64,000 nucleotides of DNA. It comes from Clostridium algoriphilum (GTDB taxonomy: Bacteria > Bacillota > Clostridia > Clostridiales > Clostridiaceae). The stretch lies in the NCBI RefSeq assembly GCF_020443705.1, contig NZ_JAIZZK010000002.1, positions 205,771 to 269,770 on the forward strand, written 5' to 3'. Each line of letters opens with the position of its first letter. The first letter of the stretch is position 1. Below are positions 1 to 9,525 of the stretch, one piece after another. A program made the position numbers and the translations under genes. Under the pieces are notes generated by a model, which did no database searches, was not told the origin of the DNA, and was given only the letters and a program-made list of their open reading frames with translations.

Positions 1-172
1 AATTATCATAGGACCAGAGGGTGGATTTGAAGAAATTGAGATATCAAAACTCAAAGAAATAGGAGCAAAAATAATTACTTTAGGACCAAGGATACTTAGA
101 ACTGAGACTGCAGGGTTTACATGTTTAAGTCTTATAATGTATGAGCTGGGAGATCTAGGAGGGAATGCGTGA
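1..172 (+). CDS. rsmE: 16S rRNA m3U1498 methyltransferase RsmE, 3' end only
   Basis: Reading from base 2, the first 56 codons give the conserved C-terminal end of RsmE, a SPOUT-fold enzyme that methylates U1498 of 16S rRNA. The motif IGPEGGF (SAM-binding knot) is followed by LGPRILRTETA, the family's other signature. The 5' part lies outside the window. The TGA stop (170-172) overlaps the ATG of mtaB at 172, so the two genes are translationally coupled, an order common in Firmicutes. Confidence 0.9.
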   Translation, partial: IIIGPEGGFEEIEISKLKEIGAKIITLGPRILRTETAGFTCLSLIMYELGDLGGNA

Positions 173-1479
173 TGAAAGTTGCAATCACTACCTTAGGGTG
201 TAGAGTAAATCAGTATGAATCAGAAGCAATGGTTGAAAAATTCATTAAAGACGGATATGAAGTAACGGAATATGATGAGGTTTCAGATGTGTATGTTATT
301 AATACTTGCACGGTTACTAATATGGGCGATAAAAAGTCAAGACAGATGATTAGACGGGCAAGACGATTAAATGATGCAGCTGTTATTGCAGTGGTTGGAT
401 GTTATGCACAAATTGCAGCAACCGAAGTTGCAAGCATTGATGGCGTTGACGTAGTTTTGGGTAGTCGAAATAAGGGTGATATAGTTTATTGGGTAAATAG
501 GTATAGAGAAGAAAAGAAACAGGTTATAGAAGTTAGTGATGTTTTAAAAAATAAAGTATTCGAAAACTTAAATATAAAAGAGTATAAAGACAGAACAAGA
601 GCTTTTGTAAAAATTCAAGACGGTTGCAATAGGTTTTGTTCTTATTGCTTGATACCTTACGCAAGGGGAGCTGTATGTAGTAAAAAACCAGAGAAAATAG
701 TATCAGAGGTTTATGAGTTAGCTGCAAATGGTTTTAAAGAAATTCTTTTGTCAGGCATACATATAGCTTCTTTTGGATTGGATTTAGAAGGTGGTTGGAA
801 TTTAGTTAGAGTTTTAGAAGAAGTGGATAAGGTTCCAGGAATTGAAAGAATAAGAATAGGATCAATAGACCCAACCTTTTTTACGGAGGGCGTTATTGAA
901 AAAATAAAGTCGTTTAAGAAACTATGCCATCATTTCCACCTCTCACTTCAAAGTGGTTGTGATGAAACACTTAAAAGAATGAATAGGCATTACACAGCAA
1001 AGGAATATAAGAGCGTAGTAGAAAATATTCGTAGTAATATTGAGGGGGTATCTATAACTACTGACGTAATTGTAGGCTTCCCTGGAGAATCCCAAGAAGA
1101 GTTTGATAAAACTTATGCTTTTTTAAAGGACTTAGAATTATCAAAAATGCATATTTTTAAGTATAGCCCAAGAAAAGGAACTAAAGCTGCGCAAATAAAA
1201 AAGCAGATAGATGGGAATATAAAAGAAGATAGAAGTCATAAGCTTATTGCACTTAATAATATACTCGAGAAGAAACATATAAGTGAATTTAAAGGAAAAT
1301 GCATGAATGTTTTATATGAGTTAAAATCTCCAACTAGTGAAGATGAATATGAAGGCTACACTGACAATTATATAAAGGTTATGGTGAAGGCAAAACAAAA
1401 CATAGAATGCGAATTTCATATAACTAAATTTATAGAATGCAAGGACGATCATTTAATTGGAGAAGTGCAAGAATTATAA
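172..1479 (+). CDS. mtaB: tRNA t6A37 methylthiotransferase MtaB
   Basis: Radical-SAM enzyme that adds a methylthio group to t6A at position 37 of tRNA. The N-terminal UPF0004 domain supplies three cluster cysteines (LGCRVNQYE, NTCTVT and VGCYAQ, within the first 80 residues). The radical-SAM CX3CX2C motif is in DGCNRFCSYC near residue 153, and a TRAM-like segment ends the protein. At about 435 residues it has the usual length. A GTG at 169 is also possible, but ATG 172 sits 8 bases after AGGAGGG. The gene is coupled to rsmE by a TGATG overlap. MtaB is chosen over MiaB and RimO because of the rsmE linkage and the N-terminal TLGCRVNQYE motif. Confidence 0.92.
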   Translation: MKVAITTLGCRVNQYESEAMVEKFIKDGYEVTEYDEVSDVYVINTCTVTNMGDKKSRQMIRRARRLNDAAVIAVVGCYAQIAATEVASIDGVDVVLGSRNKGDIVYWVNRYREEKKQVIEVSDVLKNKVFENLNIKEYKDRTRAFVKIQDGCNRFCSYCLIPYARGAVCSKKPEKIVSEVYELAANGFKEILLSGIHIASFGLDLEGGWNLVRVLEEVDKVPGIERIRIGSIDPTFFTEGVIEKIKSFKKLCHHFHLSLQSGCDETLKRMNRHYTAKEYKSVVENIRSNIEGVSITTDVIVGFPGESQEEFDKTYAFLKDLELSKMHIFKYSPRKGTKAAQIKKQIDGNIKEDRSHKLIALNNILEKKHISEFKGKCMNVLYELKSPTSEDEYEGYTDNYIKVMVKAKQNIECEFHITKFIECKDDHLIGEVQEL

Positions 1480-1564
1480 AAATTATGAAAGTAGTTAATT
1501 TATAAGCAGGAAAATGAAGTTTTACGTTGAATAGTATATTATAAGATGATTGGGAGGTGATTAT

Positions 1565-1915
1565 ATGGAAAAGGAAGAATGTATATTTTGTAAAATTATA
1601 AAAAAACAAATTCCTTGTGATATGGTTTATGAAGATGATAAAGTTATAGCTTTTAATGACATAAGTCCTGAGGCACCTGTTCATGTTATTATTATTCCAA
1701 GGCAACATATTAATAACGTAAATTCACTAAACCAAGATGAGGCAGAATTAATAGGGCATATATTTATGGTTGCAAAGAAAATTGTGAAAACTTTGGGAAT
1801 TGATGAGACTGGATATAGAATTGTTTCTAATTCTGGAAAGCAAGGCGGTCAAACCGTTGAGCATTTACACTTTCATTTGCTAGGTGGAAGGATGCTTAAG
1901 TGGCCACCAGGTTAA
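1565..1915 (+). CDS. hinT: HIT family (histidine triad) nucleotide-binding protein
   Basis: A 116-residue HIT-fold protein with CIFCKI near the N-terminus (family zinc or structural site) and the catalytic triad in VEHLHFHLLGG near the C-terminus. HinT proteins hydrolyse purine nucleoside phosphoramidates and acyl-AMP. The TTG at 1550 is rejected because it lies before the ribosome site; ATG 1565 follows GGGAGGTGA at good spacing. It sits between mtaB and rpsU, a usual clostridial order. No transmembrane segment is seen. Confidence 0.9.
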   Translation: MEKEECIFCKIIKKQIPCDMVYEDDKVIAFNDISPEAPVHVIIIPRQHINNVNSLNQDEAELIGHIFMVAKKIVKTLGIDETGYRIVSNSGKQGGQTVEHLHFHLLGGRMLKWPPG

Positions 1916-2034
1916 CATAAAAGGGGTATTCAAGTAAATCAATAGTTGATATGTTAATTTGCAAATCATAGTTGTAATTATTAATATTGTTTATATAAAA
2001 ACACATTATATATAACAAAATAGCAATGAAAATG

Positions 2035-2064
2035 TTGACATTATATAAAAGTGTGTTGTATAAT
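2035..2064 (+). promoter_or_regulatory. Sigma-A promoter for rpsU
   Basis: A perfect TTGACA (2035-2040) and a perfect TATAAT (2059-2064) are separated by 18 bases, about 70 bases before rpsU. This is one of the clearest housekeeping promoters in the window and fits a ribosomal protein gene. The leader holds a weak stem (TTAGCT with AGCTAG, about 2091-2119) just before the ribosome site. Confidence 0.8.
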
Positions 2065-2136
2065 AAAAAATGTGCTATTTAGGCCCCGCATTAGCTGCTT
2101 TTAAAATGAATTGAGCTAGCGGAGGGAGGGATAATG

Positions 2137-2313
2137 ATGTCAGAAATTAAGGTTGGAGCAGACGAGACAATTGAGAATGCTTTAAGAAGGTTTAAGAAAA
2201 AGTGCGCAAGAAGTGGAGTTCTCGGAGAAGTAAGAAAAAGAGAGCACTATGAAAAACCAAGTGTTAAAAAGAAGTTGAAATCAGAAGCTGCAAGAAAGAG
2301 AAAATTTAAATAG
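2137..2313 (+). CDS. rpsU: 30S ribosomal protein S21
   Basis: A short basic protein of 58 residues (start [18 protein letters not shown], end AARKRKFK) matching ribosomal protein S21 along its whole length. It binds the small subunit near the anti-Shine-Dalgarno region. Two ATGs stand in tandem (2134 and 2137). The second has the better spacing (6 bases) from GGAGGGAGGG and gives the standard N-terminus. It has its own promoter at 2035. Confidence 0.95.
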   Translation: MSEIKVGADETIENALRRFKKKCARSGVLGEVRKREHYEKPSVKKKLKSEAARKRKFK

Positions 2314-2552
2314 AATTTTTGAAATTGGAAAGCAACAAGATTTAATTTGTTATTAAAATAATCTTGTTAAAATACCTTCCTCAGCAGTTAACTAAATCAT
2401 AAATTTAGAGCTATTCATAAAAGCAGTGGTGTAATTTGGGGATATTGGTATGAAATACATGGGAAAATTATGTTTGCCTTATTGCTTAAATTTATGGGCA
2501 ATATAGAAGGTAAGCTTATTAGTTAAATAGTATAATAGAATTTGAATAAACG
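2314..2552. other. Gap after rpsU; usual position of yqeY, which is absent
   Basis: No credible reading frame is seen. A perfect 9-base inverted repeat (AACAAGATT 2334-2342, AATCTTGTT 2360-2368) lies 20 bases after rpsU and may end its transcript, although no T-run follows. A long-range pair (TACCTTC 2373-2379, GAAGGTA 2506-2512) could close a larger fold. In many Clostridium genomes yqeY sits here; I see no remnant of it. Confidence 0.5.
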
Positions 2553-2583
2553 AAAGACTCAGCATTTGCTGGGTCTTTTTTTT
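2553..2583 (+). terminator. Rho-independent terminator before yqfC
   Basis: The stem AAAGACTCAGC / GCTGGGTCTTT with loop ATTT is followed by eight or nine T. It separates the rpsU region from the sporulation genes, implying that yqfC starts its own transcript downstream. Confidence 0.85.
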
Positions 2584-2672
2584 ATTGGGAGAATTATAAA
2601 GTTTAAAAACTGTAATTTCTTAGGGCTTTTCTTCATAAATTTAGTATGAAGTATTTTTGTGAGGTGAGTGTT

Positions 2673-2957
2673 ATGGATAATAAATTTTATAAAACAAAAG
2701 AAATTATAGCTAGCAAGTTAGATTTGCCAAGAGATATACTGTTAGATTTACCCAAAATTACTATTTTGGCTAATAATGAAATAAATATAGAAAACCATAA
2801 AGGTGTAGTAATATTTGAAGAAGAACAAATAAAAATAAATTCAAATGTGGGTCCTATTTCAATATACGGTAAAAATTTTAAAATATTATTTATAGGGGGA
2901 AACACAATAACTTTAAGTGGAAACTTTAAGTCAGTTGTGTATGAAAGTCATGAATAA
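2673..2957 (+). CDS. yqfC: Sporulation protein YqfC
   Basis: A 94-residue protein matching YqfC in length and in its sequence (LDLPRDILLDLPKITI, with a C-terminal beta-rich half). In Bacillus subtilis, yqfC and yqfD are mother-cell genes under sigma-E, needed for efficient sporulation; the biochemical role is unknown. ATG 2673 is preferred to ATG 2646 because GAGGTGA (2661-2667) lies just before it. The stop overlaps the proposed start of yqfD (2950), so the pair is coupled. Confidence 0.87.
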   Translation: MDNKFYKTKEIIASKLDLPRDILLDLPKITILANNEINIENHKGVVIFEEEQIKINSNVGPISIYGKNFKILFIGGNTITLSGNFKSVVYESHE

Positions 2958-4107
2958 TTTTAAAAAGTATAAAAAAGGTATTATTACAATGGAAATTCAA
3001 TCACTGATACCAGAAAAATTCATTAACTTACTATGGAAAAATAATGTTGTAGTCAAAAATATAAGGAAAATTAACATAACAACTGTAATCTTAGAAGTGA
3101 AATTAAGTGATTATGGTGAGATCAGTAAAGTGGCCAAACGAACCAATACAAGGGTTAAAATTATTGGAAGAAGTGGAGTATCATTTATTTTAATAAAATT
3201 AAGAAGCCGAACTGCACTTTTATTAGGCGTAGTTTTGTTCGCAGGCATATTATATTATTTGTCTACATTTGTATGGAACATAGAAATTAATACTGAGAAT
3301 TATATAAGTCCGTATGAACTACGTAATCAGATTAAAAGTTTTGGGATAAGACCAGGCCAAAGGAAAAAAAATATAGATGTATACGAGATTGAAAATAAGA
3401 TTACAAGAAGCAATGATGAAATAATGTGGGTAAAAGCAAGGATTGACGGTGTTAAATTAAAAGTTGATGTAATAGAAAGACAATCACCACCGATTATAGT
3501 TAGTAATCAAACACCCTGTAATTTAATAGCCACGAAAGATGGTATAGTGTCTAGAGTATTTACAACTGGTGGTACAGCTATTGTGATTGATGGGGACGTT
3601 ATACAAAAGGGAGATATACTAGTTAAAGGGGAACAAGGTAAAGAAGAAGGTCTTTATCCTGCGCATGCACAGGGAGAAGTTATTGCTAGAACTTTTTACG
3701 AGAAGATTAAAGAAGTTCCCTTAAATAAAATAACGAAAGTTAAAACAGGAAAAAGTATAACTAATTTATACATTAAGTTAGCAAATAAAAAAATATATCT
3801 GAAAAATAGCTTAATTCCGTATACTAATTATGATAAAATAGAAAATAGCAATAAACTAATAACTAAAGAAAGCTATTATGAAGTTGAAGAAAAAAATATA
3901 CCTGCTGATTCAACTAAGATAGTGAAAGAATTATATTCCAATATATTTAAGGATTTGGACAAAAATGTAAAAATTATAGACAGGATTGAAAATGTTAAAA
4001 AGGAGAAAAATAAATACTTAATCAGAGTATTGGTTGTTGCTGAAGAGAATGTAGCTTCCGAAGCAAGTATAGTACCTGAAGTTAAAAGTACACCCGAAAA
4101 AAAATAG
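2950..4107 (+). CDS. yqfD: Sporulation protein YqfD
   Basis: About 385 residues, the usual length for YqfD. After a short soluble N-terminus there is one transmembrane segment near residues 90-110 (TALLLGVVLFAGILYYL), then a large extracytoplasmic region with a POTRA-like start. ATG 2950 overlaps the end of yqfC; ATG 2941 is also possible. The GTG at 2917 would lie inside yqfC with no ribosome site. In most relatives phoH follows; here pgpH follows directly. Confidence 0.85.
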   Translation: MNNFKKYKKGIITMEIQSLIPEKFINLLWKNNVVVKNIRKINITTVILEVKLSDYGEISKVAKRTNTRVKIIGRSGVSFILIKLRSRTALLLGVVLFAGILYYLSTFVWNIEINTENYISPYELRNQIKSFGIRPGQRKKNIDVYEIENKITRSNDEIMWVKARIDGVKLKVDVIERQSPPIIVSNQTPCNLIATKDGIVSRVFTTGGTAIVIDGDVIQKGDILVKGEQGKEEGLYPAHAQGEVIARTFYEKIKEVPLNKITKVKTGKSITNLYIKLANKKIYLKNSLIPYTNYDKIENSNKLITKESYYEVEEKNIPADSTKIVKELYSNIFKDLDKNVKIIDRIENVKKEKNKYLIRVLVVAEENVASEASIVPEVKSTPEKK

Positions 4108-4175
4108 TGAATATGAGCAAAATAAGGATTAATATATTTTTTAGTTTACGTGAGAAGAAAAGGTGGGGATTGAAT

Positions 4176-6296
4176 ATGAAAAATATCGGGGAGCTTATGA
4201 AACTTAATAAAGCAAAACCCTATTTGATATTTGCAGTTACGGCGATTATAATGTTTTTAATTTTAGTAACTGCATTAGTTCCGAAAAAGTATACATTAAA
4301 TGTTGGGGATATTGCGAATGTAGATATAAAGGCGCCTAGGGAAGTTGAAAATGAAATATCCACTGAAAACAATAGAGTTAAGGCTGTAGAAGATATAGGA
4401 AAAAAAACAATTAAAATTCCCGTAAATGAAACGGCAGTAAAACATATTGGTGATTTATTTACCAAAGTAGAAGGGTTAAACACTACAGGTACTAGTAGTT
4501 CATCTACAAAAGATGGAAACTCAACTGTTAAACTATTATCTGAAAAGGAAAAAATAGATTCACTCAAAATTAAAAATTCAATTTCTAATTTTACCTATGA
4601 AAAATATCAGACTTTAATAAACTTAGATAGTAGTGAGGCTAATGAACTAGAAAAATTTCTTAAAGACACAATGACAACACTTTATGAGGTAACAACAATA
4701 AATGAAAATAAACCTGAAGAAATTGTCATGGCACAGGGCATTATTGCGACAGCTTTTAATAACTCGAATTTTTCAAAAGATATAAGAGAAATAGGAATGG
4801 CCATTGCAAATGTTGAGGTTCAGCCTAATACAATATATGATAAGCAAGGGACAGAGATTTTAATAGAAGAAGCGAAAAAGAACGTTGTGCCTGTCATGAT
4901 CAAGAAGGATCAGATAATTGTAAAAGAGGGAGAGCCATTAACCTCACAGCAAGAGGCACTACTTGAATCATTGGGACTACTAGATAATACTGATAGTATT
5001 GAATGGTCATTATATTTAAGTTTATCAGCACTCGTTTGCCTTGTAATTTTACTTCAATGGTATTATTTATATAAGTACCATCCGAAAATATTTAATGATA
5101 TTAAAAAGTTGATTATGCTAAATATTCTTAATATAATTGCTATATTGCTTGCCAGAGTATTAGGTATAACCTCTTTGTTTGTAATTCCACTAGCATGTGT
5201 ACCAATGCTTATGGCTATTTTAATTAATGATGAAGTAGCTATGACTTTAAATGTTTTTAACTGCATTCTTATAAGTGTTGCAGTTAATTTCAACTTTGAG
5301 ATTACAATATTGGCTGTGCTTAACTCCATTGTGGGGGTTATGTTACTCAAGAAAATGCAACAAAGGAATGATATACTATATTCATCCATATATATTGCAA
5401 TGGTTAATTTGATGGTGTATCTCTCTATGGGATTTTTACTAAGTAATAGTATAATGGATGTTTTAAAAAAAGCAGGAATGGTATATATTGCAAGTCTTAT
5501 ATCTGGAGTACTTACTATAGGATTTTTACCATTTTTCGAAAGCTTTTTTGATATTGTAACTACAGTTAAGCTACTAGAAATATCAAACCCTAATCATCCA
5601 TTATTAAAAAGGTTGCTTTTAGAAGCGCCAGGAAGTTACCATCACTCTGTAATTGTAGCTAATCTTGCGGAAGTTGCAGCAGAAGCAGTTGGTGCAAATC
5701 CTGTTCTTGCAAGGGTTTCTGCATATTATCATGATATTGGCAAGATTAAAAGACCCTATTTCTTTAAAGAAAATCAACTAGGAAATGACAATCCACATGA
5801 TAAGATAACTCCGAATCTAAGTACACTTATAATAATTTCTCATGTTAAGGATGGACTTGAGCTTGCAAAAGAATATAAGATACCTAAGGTGATTCAAGAT
5901 GTAATTGTTCAGCATCATGGTACTACTTTAGTTAAATATTTTTATGTAACTATGAAAAATTCTAGTGATAATCCAGATGAAATTAAGGAAGAGAATTTTA
6001 GATACCAAGGACCTAATCCGGAAAGCAAGGAAGCTGCAATTATAATGCTCTCAGATGCAGTTGAAGCGGCTGTAAGATCAATTCCTAATCATACAAAAGG
6101 TAAAATTGAGGAAATGGTAAATAATTTAATAAAGAATAGGCTTAATGACGGGCAACTAAATAATTGTGATTTAACTTTAAAAGATTTAGAAAAGATTAGA
6201 GCATCATTTATGAAAGTGCTTTCAGGTATATACCATGATAGAATAGAGTATCCTTTAGAAAAATGGCAAAAGGATAAGGAACTTGAAAATAAATAA
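4176..6296 (+). CDS. pgpH: Membrane c-di-AMP phosphodiesterase PgpH (YqfF), 7TM-HD protein
   Basis: A 706-residue membrane protein with one N-terminal transmembrane helix, an extracytoplasmic 7TMR-HDED domain (about residues 40-270), seven membrane helices (about 275-480) and a cytoplasmic HD domain. The HD domain shows YHHSVIVANLAE and YYHDIGKI, the metal-binding residues, with HHGT further on. PgpH hydrolyses c-di-AMP to pApA and so affects potassium and osmotic balance. ATG 4176 follows AGGTGGGG; the 4107 start lacks a good site. Usually phoH is immediately upstream; it is missing here. Confidence 0.92.
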   Translation: MKNIGELMKLNKAKPYLIFAVTAIIMFLILVTALVPKKYTLNVGDIANVDIKAPREVENEISTENNRVKAVEDIGKKTIKIPVNETAVKHIGDLFTKVEGLNTTGTSSSSTKDGNSTVKLLSEKEKIDSLKIKNSISNFTYEKYQTLINLDSSEANELEKFLKDTMTTLYEVTTINENKPEEIVMAQGIIATAFNNSNFSKDIREIGMAIANVEVQPNTIYDKQGTEILIEEAKKNVVPVMIKKDQIIVKEGEPLTSQQEALLESLGLLDNTDSIEWSLYLSLSALVCLVILLQWYYLYKYHPKIFNDIKKLIMLNILNIIAILLARVLGITSLFVIPLACVPMLMAILINDEVAMTLNVFNCILISVAVNFNFEITILAVLNSIVGVMLLKKMQQRNDILYSSIYIAMVNLMVYLSMGFLLSNSIMDVLKKAGMVYIASLISGVLTIGFLPFFESFFDIVTTVKLLEISNPNHPLLKRLLLEAPGSYHHSVIVANLAEVAAEAVGANPVLARVSAYYHDIGKIKRPYFFKENQLGNDNPHDKITPNLSTLIIISHVKDGLELAKEYKIPKVIQDVIVQHHGTTLVKYFYVTMKNSSDNPDEIKEENFRYQGPNPESKEAAIIMLSDAVEAAVRSIPNHTKGKIEEMVNNLIKNRLNDGQLNNCDLTLKDLEKIRASFMKVLSGIYHDRIEYPLEKWQKDKELENK

Positions 6297-6335
6297 TTCG
6301 TTTTTGAGTGACGAAGTAGAGGAGTATGAATAAGT

Positions 6336-6836
6336 ATGATTTATATTGATAACAGGCAAAATAAGATTGAAGTTACGAAGGAACTAGAAACTGCTATAAA
6401 AGATGTCATTGAGTATACACTCCATGAAGAAAAACTTTTTATAGAAAACGAAGTAAGTGTTATATTTATAGATAATGAAGAAATTAAAGAAATAAACTCA
6501 AAGCAACGTGGAATAGATAAAGTTACGGATGTGCTATCTTTTCCTATGCTACATTACCCAGATAATAAGGTATTTAAAGATGTGTACGTAAATTATCAAT
6601 TTGACCAAAGTGATTTATATGATGGTAAGTTAGTAATTGGTGATGTCGCATTATCTCTTGAAAAATCTAAGCAACAAAGTGAAGAATTTGGACATTCCTT
6701 TATTCGCGAATGTGCATACCTTACGGTGCATTCCATTCTACATTTGCTTGGGTATGATCACATGGATGGAGTAGAAAAAAATATTATGAGAGTGAGAGAA
6801 GAAGAAATACTCAATAATTTTAATATTTCTAGATAA
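6336..6836 (+). CDS. ybeY: Endoribonuclease YbeY
   Basis: A 166-residue zinc-dependent RNase used in 16S rRNA 3' end maturation and ribosome quality control. The UPF0054 metal motif [11 protein letters not shown] (three His) stands near residue 132. TDVLSFPM near residue 65 is the other family signature. The ribosome site AGAGGAG is 11 bases before ATG 6336. It lies between pgpH and dgkA, the standard order. Confidence 0.94.
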   Translation: MIYIDNRQNKIEVTKELETAIKDVIEYTLHEEKLFIENEVSVIFIDNEEIKEINSKQRGIDKVTDVLSFPMLHYPDNKVFKDVYVNYQFDQSDLYDGKLVIGDVALSLEKSKQQSEEFGHSFIRECAYLTVHSILHLLGYDHMDGVEKNIMRVREEEILNNFNISR

Positions 6837-6898
6837 AATACATTTTGGCCCATTTCATGTGCCTTAATGTATGAGAATATTTTTAAAGGTGGTTAAGT

Positions 6899-7597
6899 AT
6901 GAAAGTTAAGAAATTAGTTGATAGTTTTAATTATGCTATTGAAGGAATCATATACTCAATTCGAACACAAAGAAATATGAAAATACATATGTTAACTACA
7001 ATATTAGTGCTTACAGCCACATTTTTCTATGATTTGTCCAAGATAGAACTTTTAATTATTACCATAACTATAACATTGGTAATAGTTGCTGAAATGATAA
7101 ATACCGCAGTAGAGTGTGCAATAGATGCTACAACAAACTACTTCCATCCACTAGCAAAAATTGCCAAAAATGTTGCTGCTGGTGCGGTTCTAGTAACTGC
7201 TATAAATTCTGTCCTAGTAGGATATGTAATCTTTTGGGATAGAGTAACTCCACTTAATAGAACGGTGATGCTAAAACTTAAAAGATCTGACCCTCACATG
7301 ATATTCTTTATACTAGTTATAGTTTGTATTGCTACAGTGGTAGTTAAGGCAATTTATGGTGAAGGAACTCCTCTTAGGGGAGGTATGCCAAGTGGTCATG
7401 CAACTATTGCTTTTTCAGTAGCAACAACCATAACATTATTGAGCAATGAACCTTTAATTATGGTATTATCTTATTTTATAGCTGGAATTGTCGCCCAAAG
7501 CAGAGTTGACTCAGAAATTCATTCCATTATAGAAGTAGTTTTTGGTGCTGTATTTGGAACTTTATTAACATTACTATTATTCAAAGTTTTAGGATGA
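6899..7597 (+). CDS. dgkA: Diacylglycerol/undecaprenol kinase fused to PAP2 phosphatase
   Basis: Two membrane domains in one 232-residue chain. The first 120 residues are a DgkA-type kinase with the active-site motif AEMINTAVECAID and three helices. The rest is a PAP2 phosphatase domain with GGMPSGHA and the final SRVDSEIHSIIEV motif. The pair could phosphorylate and dephosphorylate a lipid alcohol such as undecaprenol; the direction used in the cell is not evident. Such fusions are known in clostridia. The gene follows ybeY by 62 bases with an AAAGGTGG ribosome site. Confidence 0.88.
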   Translation: MKVKKLVDSFNYAIEGIIYSIRTQRNMKIHMLTTILVLTATFFYDLSKIELLIITITITLVIVAEMINTAVECAIDATTNYFHPLAKIAKNVAAGAVLVTAINSVLVGYVIFWDRVTPLNRTVMLKLKRSDPHMIFFILVIVCIATVVVKAIYGEGTPLRGGMPSGHATIAFSVATTITLLSNEPLIMVLSYFIAGIVAQSRVDSEIHSIIEVVFGAVFGTLLTLLLFKVLG

Positions 7598-7838
7598 TTT
7601 ACACTTTTTTTTCAGATACATAATATCCTGAATTTAATTATAATGTTATTGAAATACTAATTATTAGTGATATAATTATTATACGTGATTTTTCGCGTAA
7701 AACTACTTATATAAGGTAAAAGGTATACAAATTATATTAGTAAAAAATTAAGATGAATATATAAGAAAAACCATGAATAAGATATTGGTGCTTTTACTAA
7801 AGAAGATTTACCAAAGTAAGATAACAAAAGGAGGATAT

Positions 7839-8720
7839 ATGTTTAAATCAGGATTCGTAACTATTATTGGAAGGCCTAATGTAGGTAAATCTACATTAAT
7901 TAATTATATAATGGGGGAGAAATTATCAATTGTGTCTAACAGACCCCAAACTACAAGAAATAACATACAAACAATTTTAACGACTAAAGAATCTCAAATA
8001 ATATTTGTAGATACTCCAGGAATGCATAAACCTAGACATAAACTAGGAGAATATATGGTTAAAGTAGCAAAGCAATCTGCGAGTGAAGTAGATGTTATAT
8101 TATTTATTACTACGCCAGGAGATGAAATTGATAAAGGTGATATGCATATTCTCGAACAGTTTAAAAATACTAAGATACCTGTGTTTTTATTAGTTAATAA
8201 GATTGATGAGAATACCCAAGAGAGGGTAGCTAAAACTGTTCAAGGTTATTCTGAGTATTTTGATTTTAAAGAAATAATACCAATTGCTGCTATAAAAGGT
8301 AAAAATGTTGACATAGTTACTAAACTTGTAGAAGAGAACATGCCAGAAGGCCCTTTATATTACCCAGAAGATATGATTACAGATCAGCAAGAAAGATTCA
8401 TTATTACTGAAATTATAAGAGAAAAGGCTTTGAAATTATTATCACAAGAAGTGCCACATGGAATAGCAGTAGAAATTATTTCTATGAAAAGGGATAAAAA
8501 GGAGATCTACAATATTGAAGTTAACTTACTTTGTGAGAAAGATTCTCATAAGGGTATAATAATTGGAAAAGGTGGAAAAACCCTAAAACAAATTTCTACT
8601 TATGCAAGGCAAGATATAATGAAATTATTAGAAGAAAACATACATCTGAGATTATGGGTAAAGGTAAAGAAAGAATGGAGAGATACTTCAAGTATCTTGA
8701 AAGAGCTCGGATATAAGTAG
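7839..8720 (+). CDS. era: GTPase Era
   Basis: A 293-residue Ras-like GTPase that binds 16S rRNA during 30S assembly. Motifs: G1 GRPNVGKST, switch and G3 [10 protein letters not shown]4 NKID, and a C-terminal KH domain with [12 protein letters not shown]. The open frame extends upstream to 7773, but ATG 7839 has AAAAGGAGG directly before it and gives the standard N-terminus. The next gene, recO, begins 11 bases after its stop. Confidence 0.96.
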   Translation: MFKSGFVTIIGRPNVGKSTLINYIMGEKLSIVSNRPQTTRNNIQTILTTKESQIIFVDTPGMHKPRHKLGEYMVKVAKQSASEVDVILFITTPGDEIDKGDMHILEQFKNTKIPVFLLVNKIDENTQERVAKTVQGYSEYFDFKEIIPIAAIKGKNVDIVTKLVEENMPEGPLYYPEDMITDQQERFIITEIIREKALKLLSQEVPHGIAVEIISMKRDKKEIYNIEVNLLCEKDSHKGIIIGKGGKTLKQISTYARQDIMKLLEENIHLRLWVKVKKEWRDTSSILKELGYK

Positions 8721-8731
8721 GGGATGATTTT

Positions 8732-9484
8732 CTGTCGATTTTTAAAACTAGGGCTATAGTTATAAAAACTCAAGAGTTTAAAGAGAATGATAAGTTAGTA
8801 TGGCTTTTTAGTGAGGATTTTGGTAAAATAACTGCCATAGCTAAAGGCGCTAGGAAAAATAAAAGCAGATATGTATCTTCAACTCTGCCTTGCACTTATG
8901 GAGAATTTATACTCTTTAAAGGTAGAAATTTATATACAATAAATGAGATTACAATTATAGATTCTTTTCAGCAATTATTAAGAAACCTAGACACAATTAC
9001 ATATGCTTCATATTTTAATGAATTAATTGATATTGCAATGGAAAGCGATGAGGTCAATAAAGATCTTTTTAGAGATTTAGTTTCCGCCTTTTATTTTATA
9101 AAAAATGACGTTATGGATATAGAGATTCTAGCTAGAGCTTTTGAATTAAGAATTTTAAAAGCAACAGGATATGAATTAAATTTTAGTCAATGTGTTAAGT
9201 GTAGAAAGAAAATAAGTATGTCAAATAATATTGATTCCATATTATATGGTCCAATTTGTAAAGAGTGTGAAAAGTTAAATAGTATATATATATCAAATCC
9301 TACATATAATACATTAAAATTCTTAAACAATTTTGGTATGGATAAAATTAATAGAATTATTGTTTCACAATCGTCAAAACTTGAGTTATACAAAATTTTG
9401 TCTTTTATTATTTCTCAAAATTATACAAGGAAACCAAAAAGCTTAGAAATGTTTAATTATTTAAGGGAATACAATGATCAATAA
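8732..9484 (+). CDS. recO: DNA repair protein RecO, apparent CTG start
   Basis: A 250-residue recombination mediator that helps load RecA with RecF and RecR. The N-terminal OB fold (SIFKTRAIVIKTQEF) starts just after era. The C-terminal half has a four-Cys zinc site (CVKCRKK and GPICKECE). An upstream stop (8714-8716) leaves no ATG, GTG or TTG before residue 103, so the only sensible start is CTG at 8732 or ATT at 8738. AGGGGATG (8719-8726) is 5 bases before the CTG. The internal ATG at 9038 would delete the OB fold. Confidence 0.85.
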   Translation: MSIFKTRAIVIKTQEFKENDKLVWLFSEDFGKITAIAKGARKNKSRYVSSTLPCTYGEFILFKGRNLYTINEITIIDSFQQLLRNLDTITYASYFNELIDIAMESDEVNKDLFRDLVSAFYFIKNDVMDIEILARAFELRILKATGYELNFSQCVKCRKKISMSNNIDSILYGPICKECEKLNSIYISNPTYNTLKFLNNFGMDKINRIIVSQSSKLELYKILSFIISQNYTRKPKSLEMFNYLREYNDQ

Positions 9485-9525
9485 ATTAATTTTACCTTAG
9501 ATAAATTATAAGGAGGATGATTTTA

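Noticed and set aside
2371..2583. An unknown riboswitch between rpsU and yqfC
   Set aside because: There are weak long-range pairings and a terminator, but no recognisable aptamer core, and the downstream genes are sporulation genes with their own likely promoter.
2917..2949. GTG 2917 as the yqfD start
   Set aside because: It lies inside yqfC without a ribosome site; ATG 2950 or 2941 fits the family N-terminus.
9038..9484. A 148-residue RecO starting at ATG 9038
   Set aside because: It would lack the OB fold, which is encoded in frame upstream.
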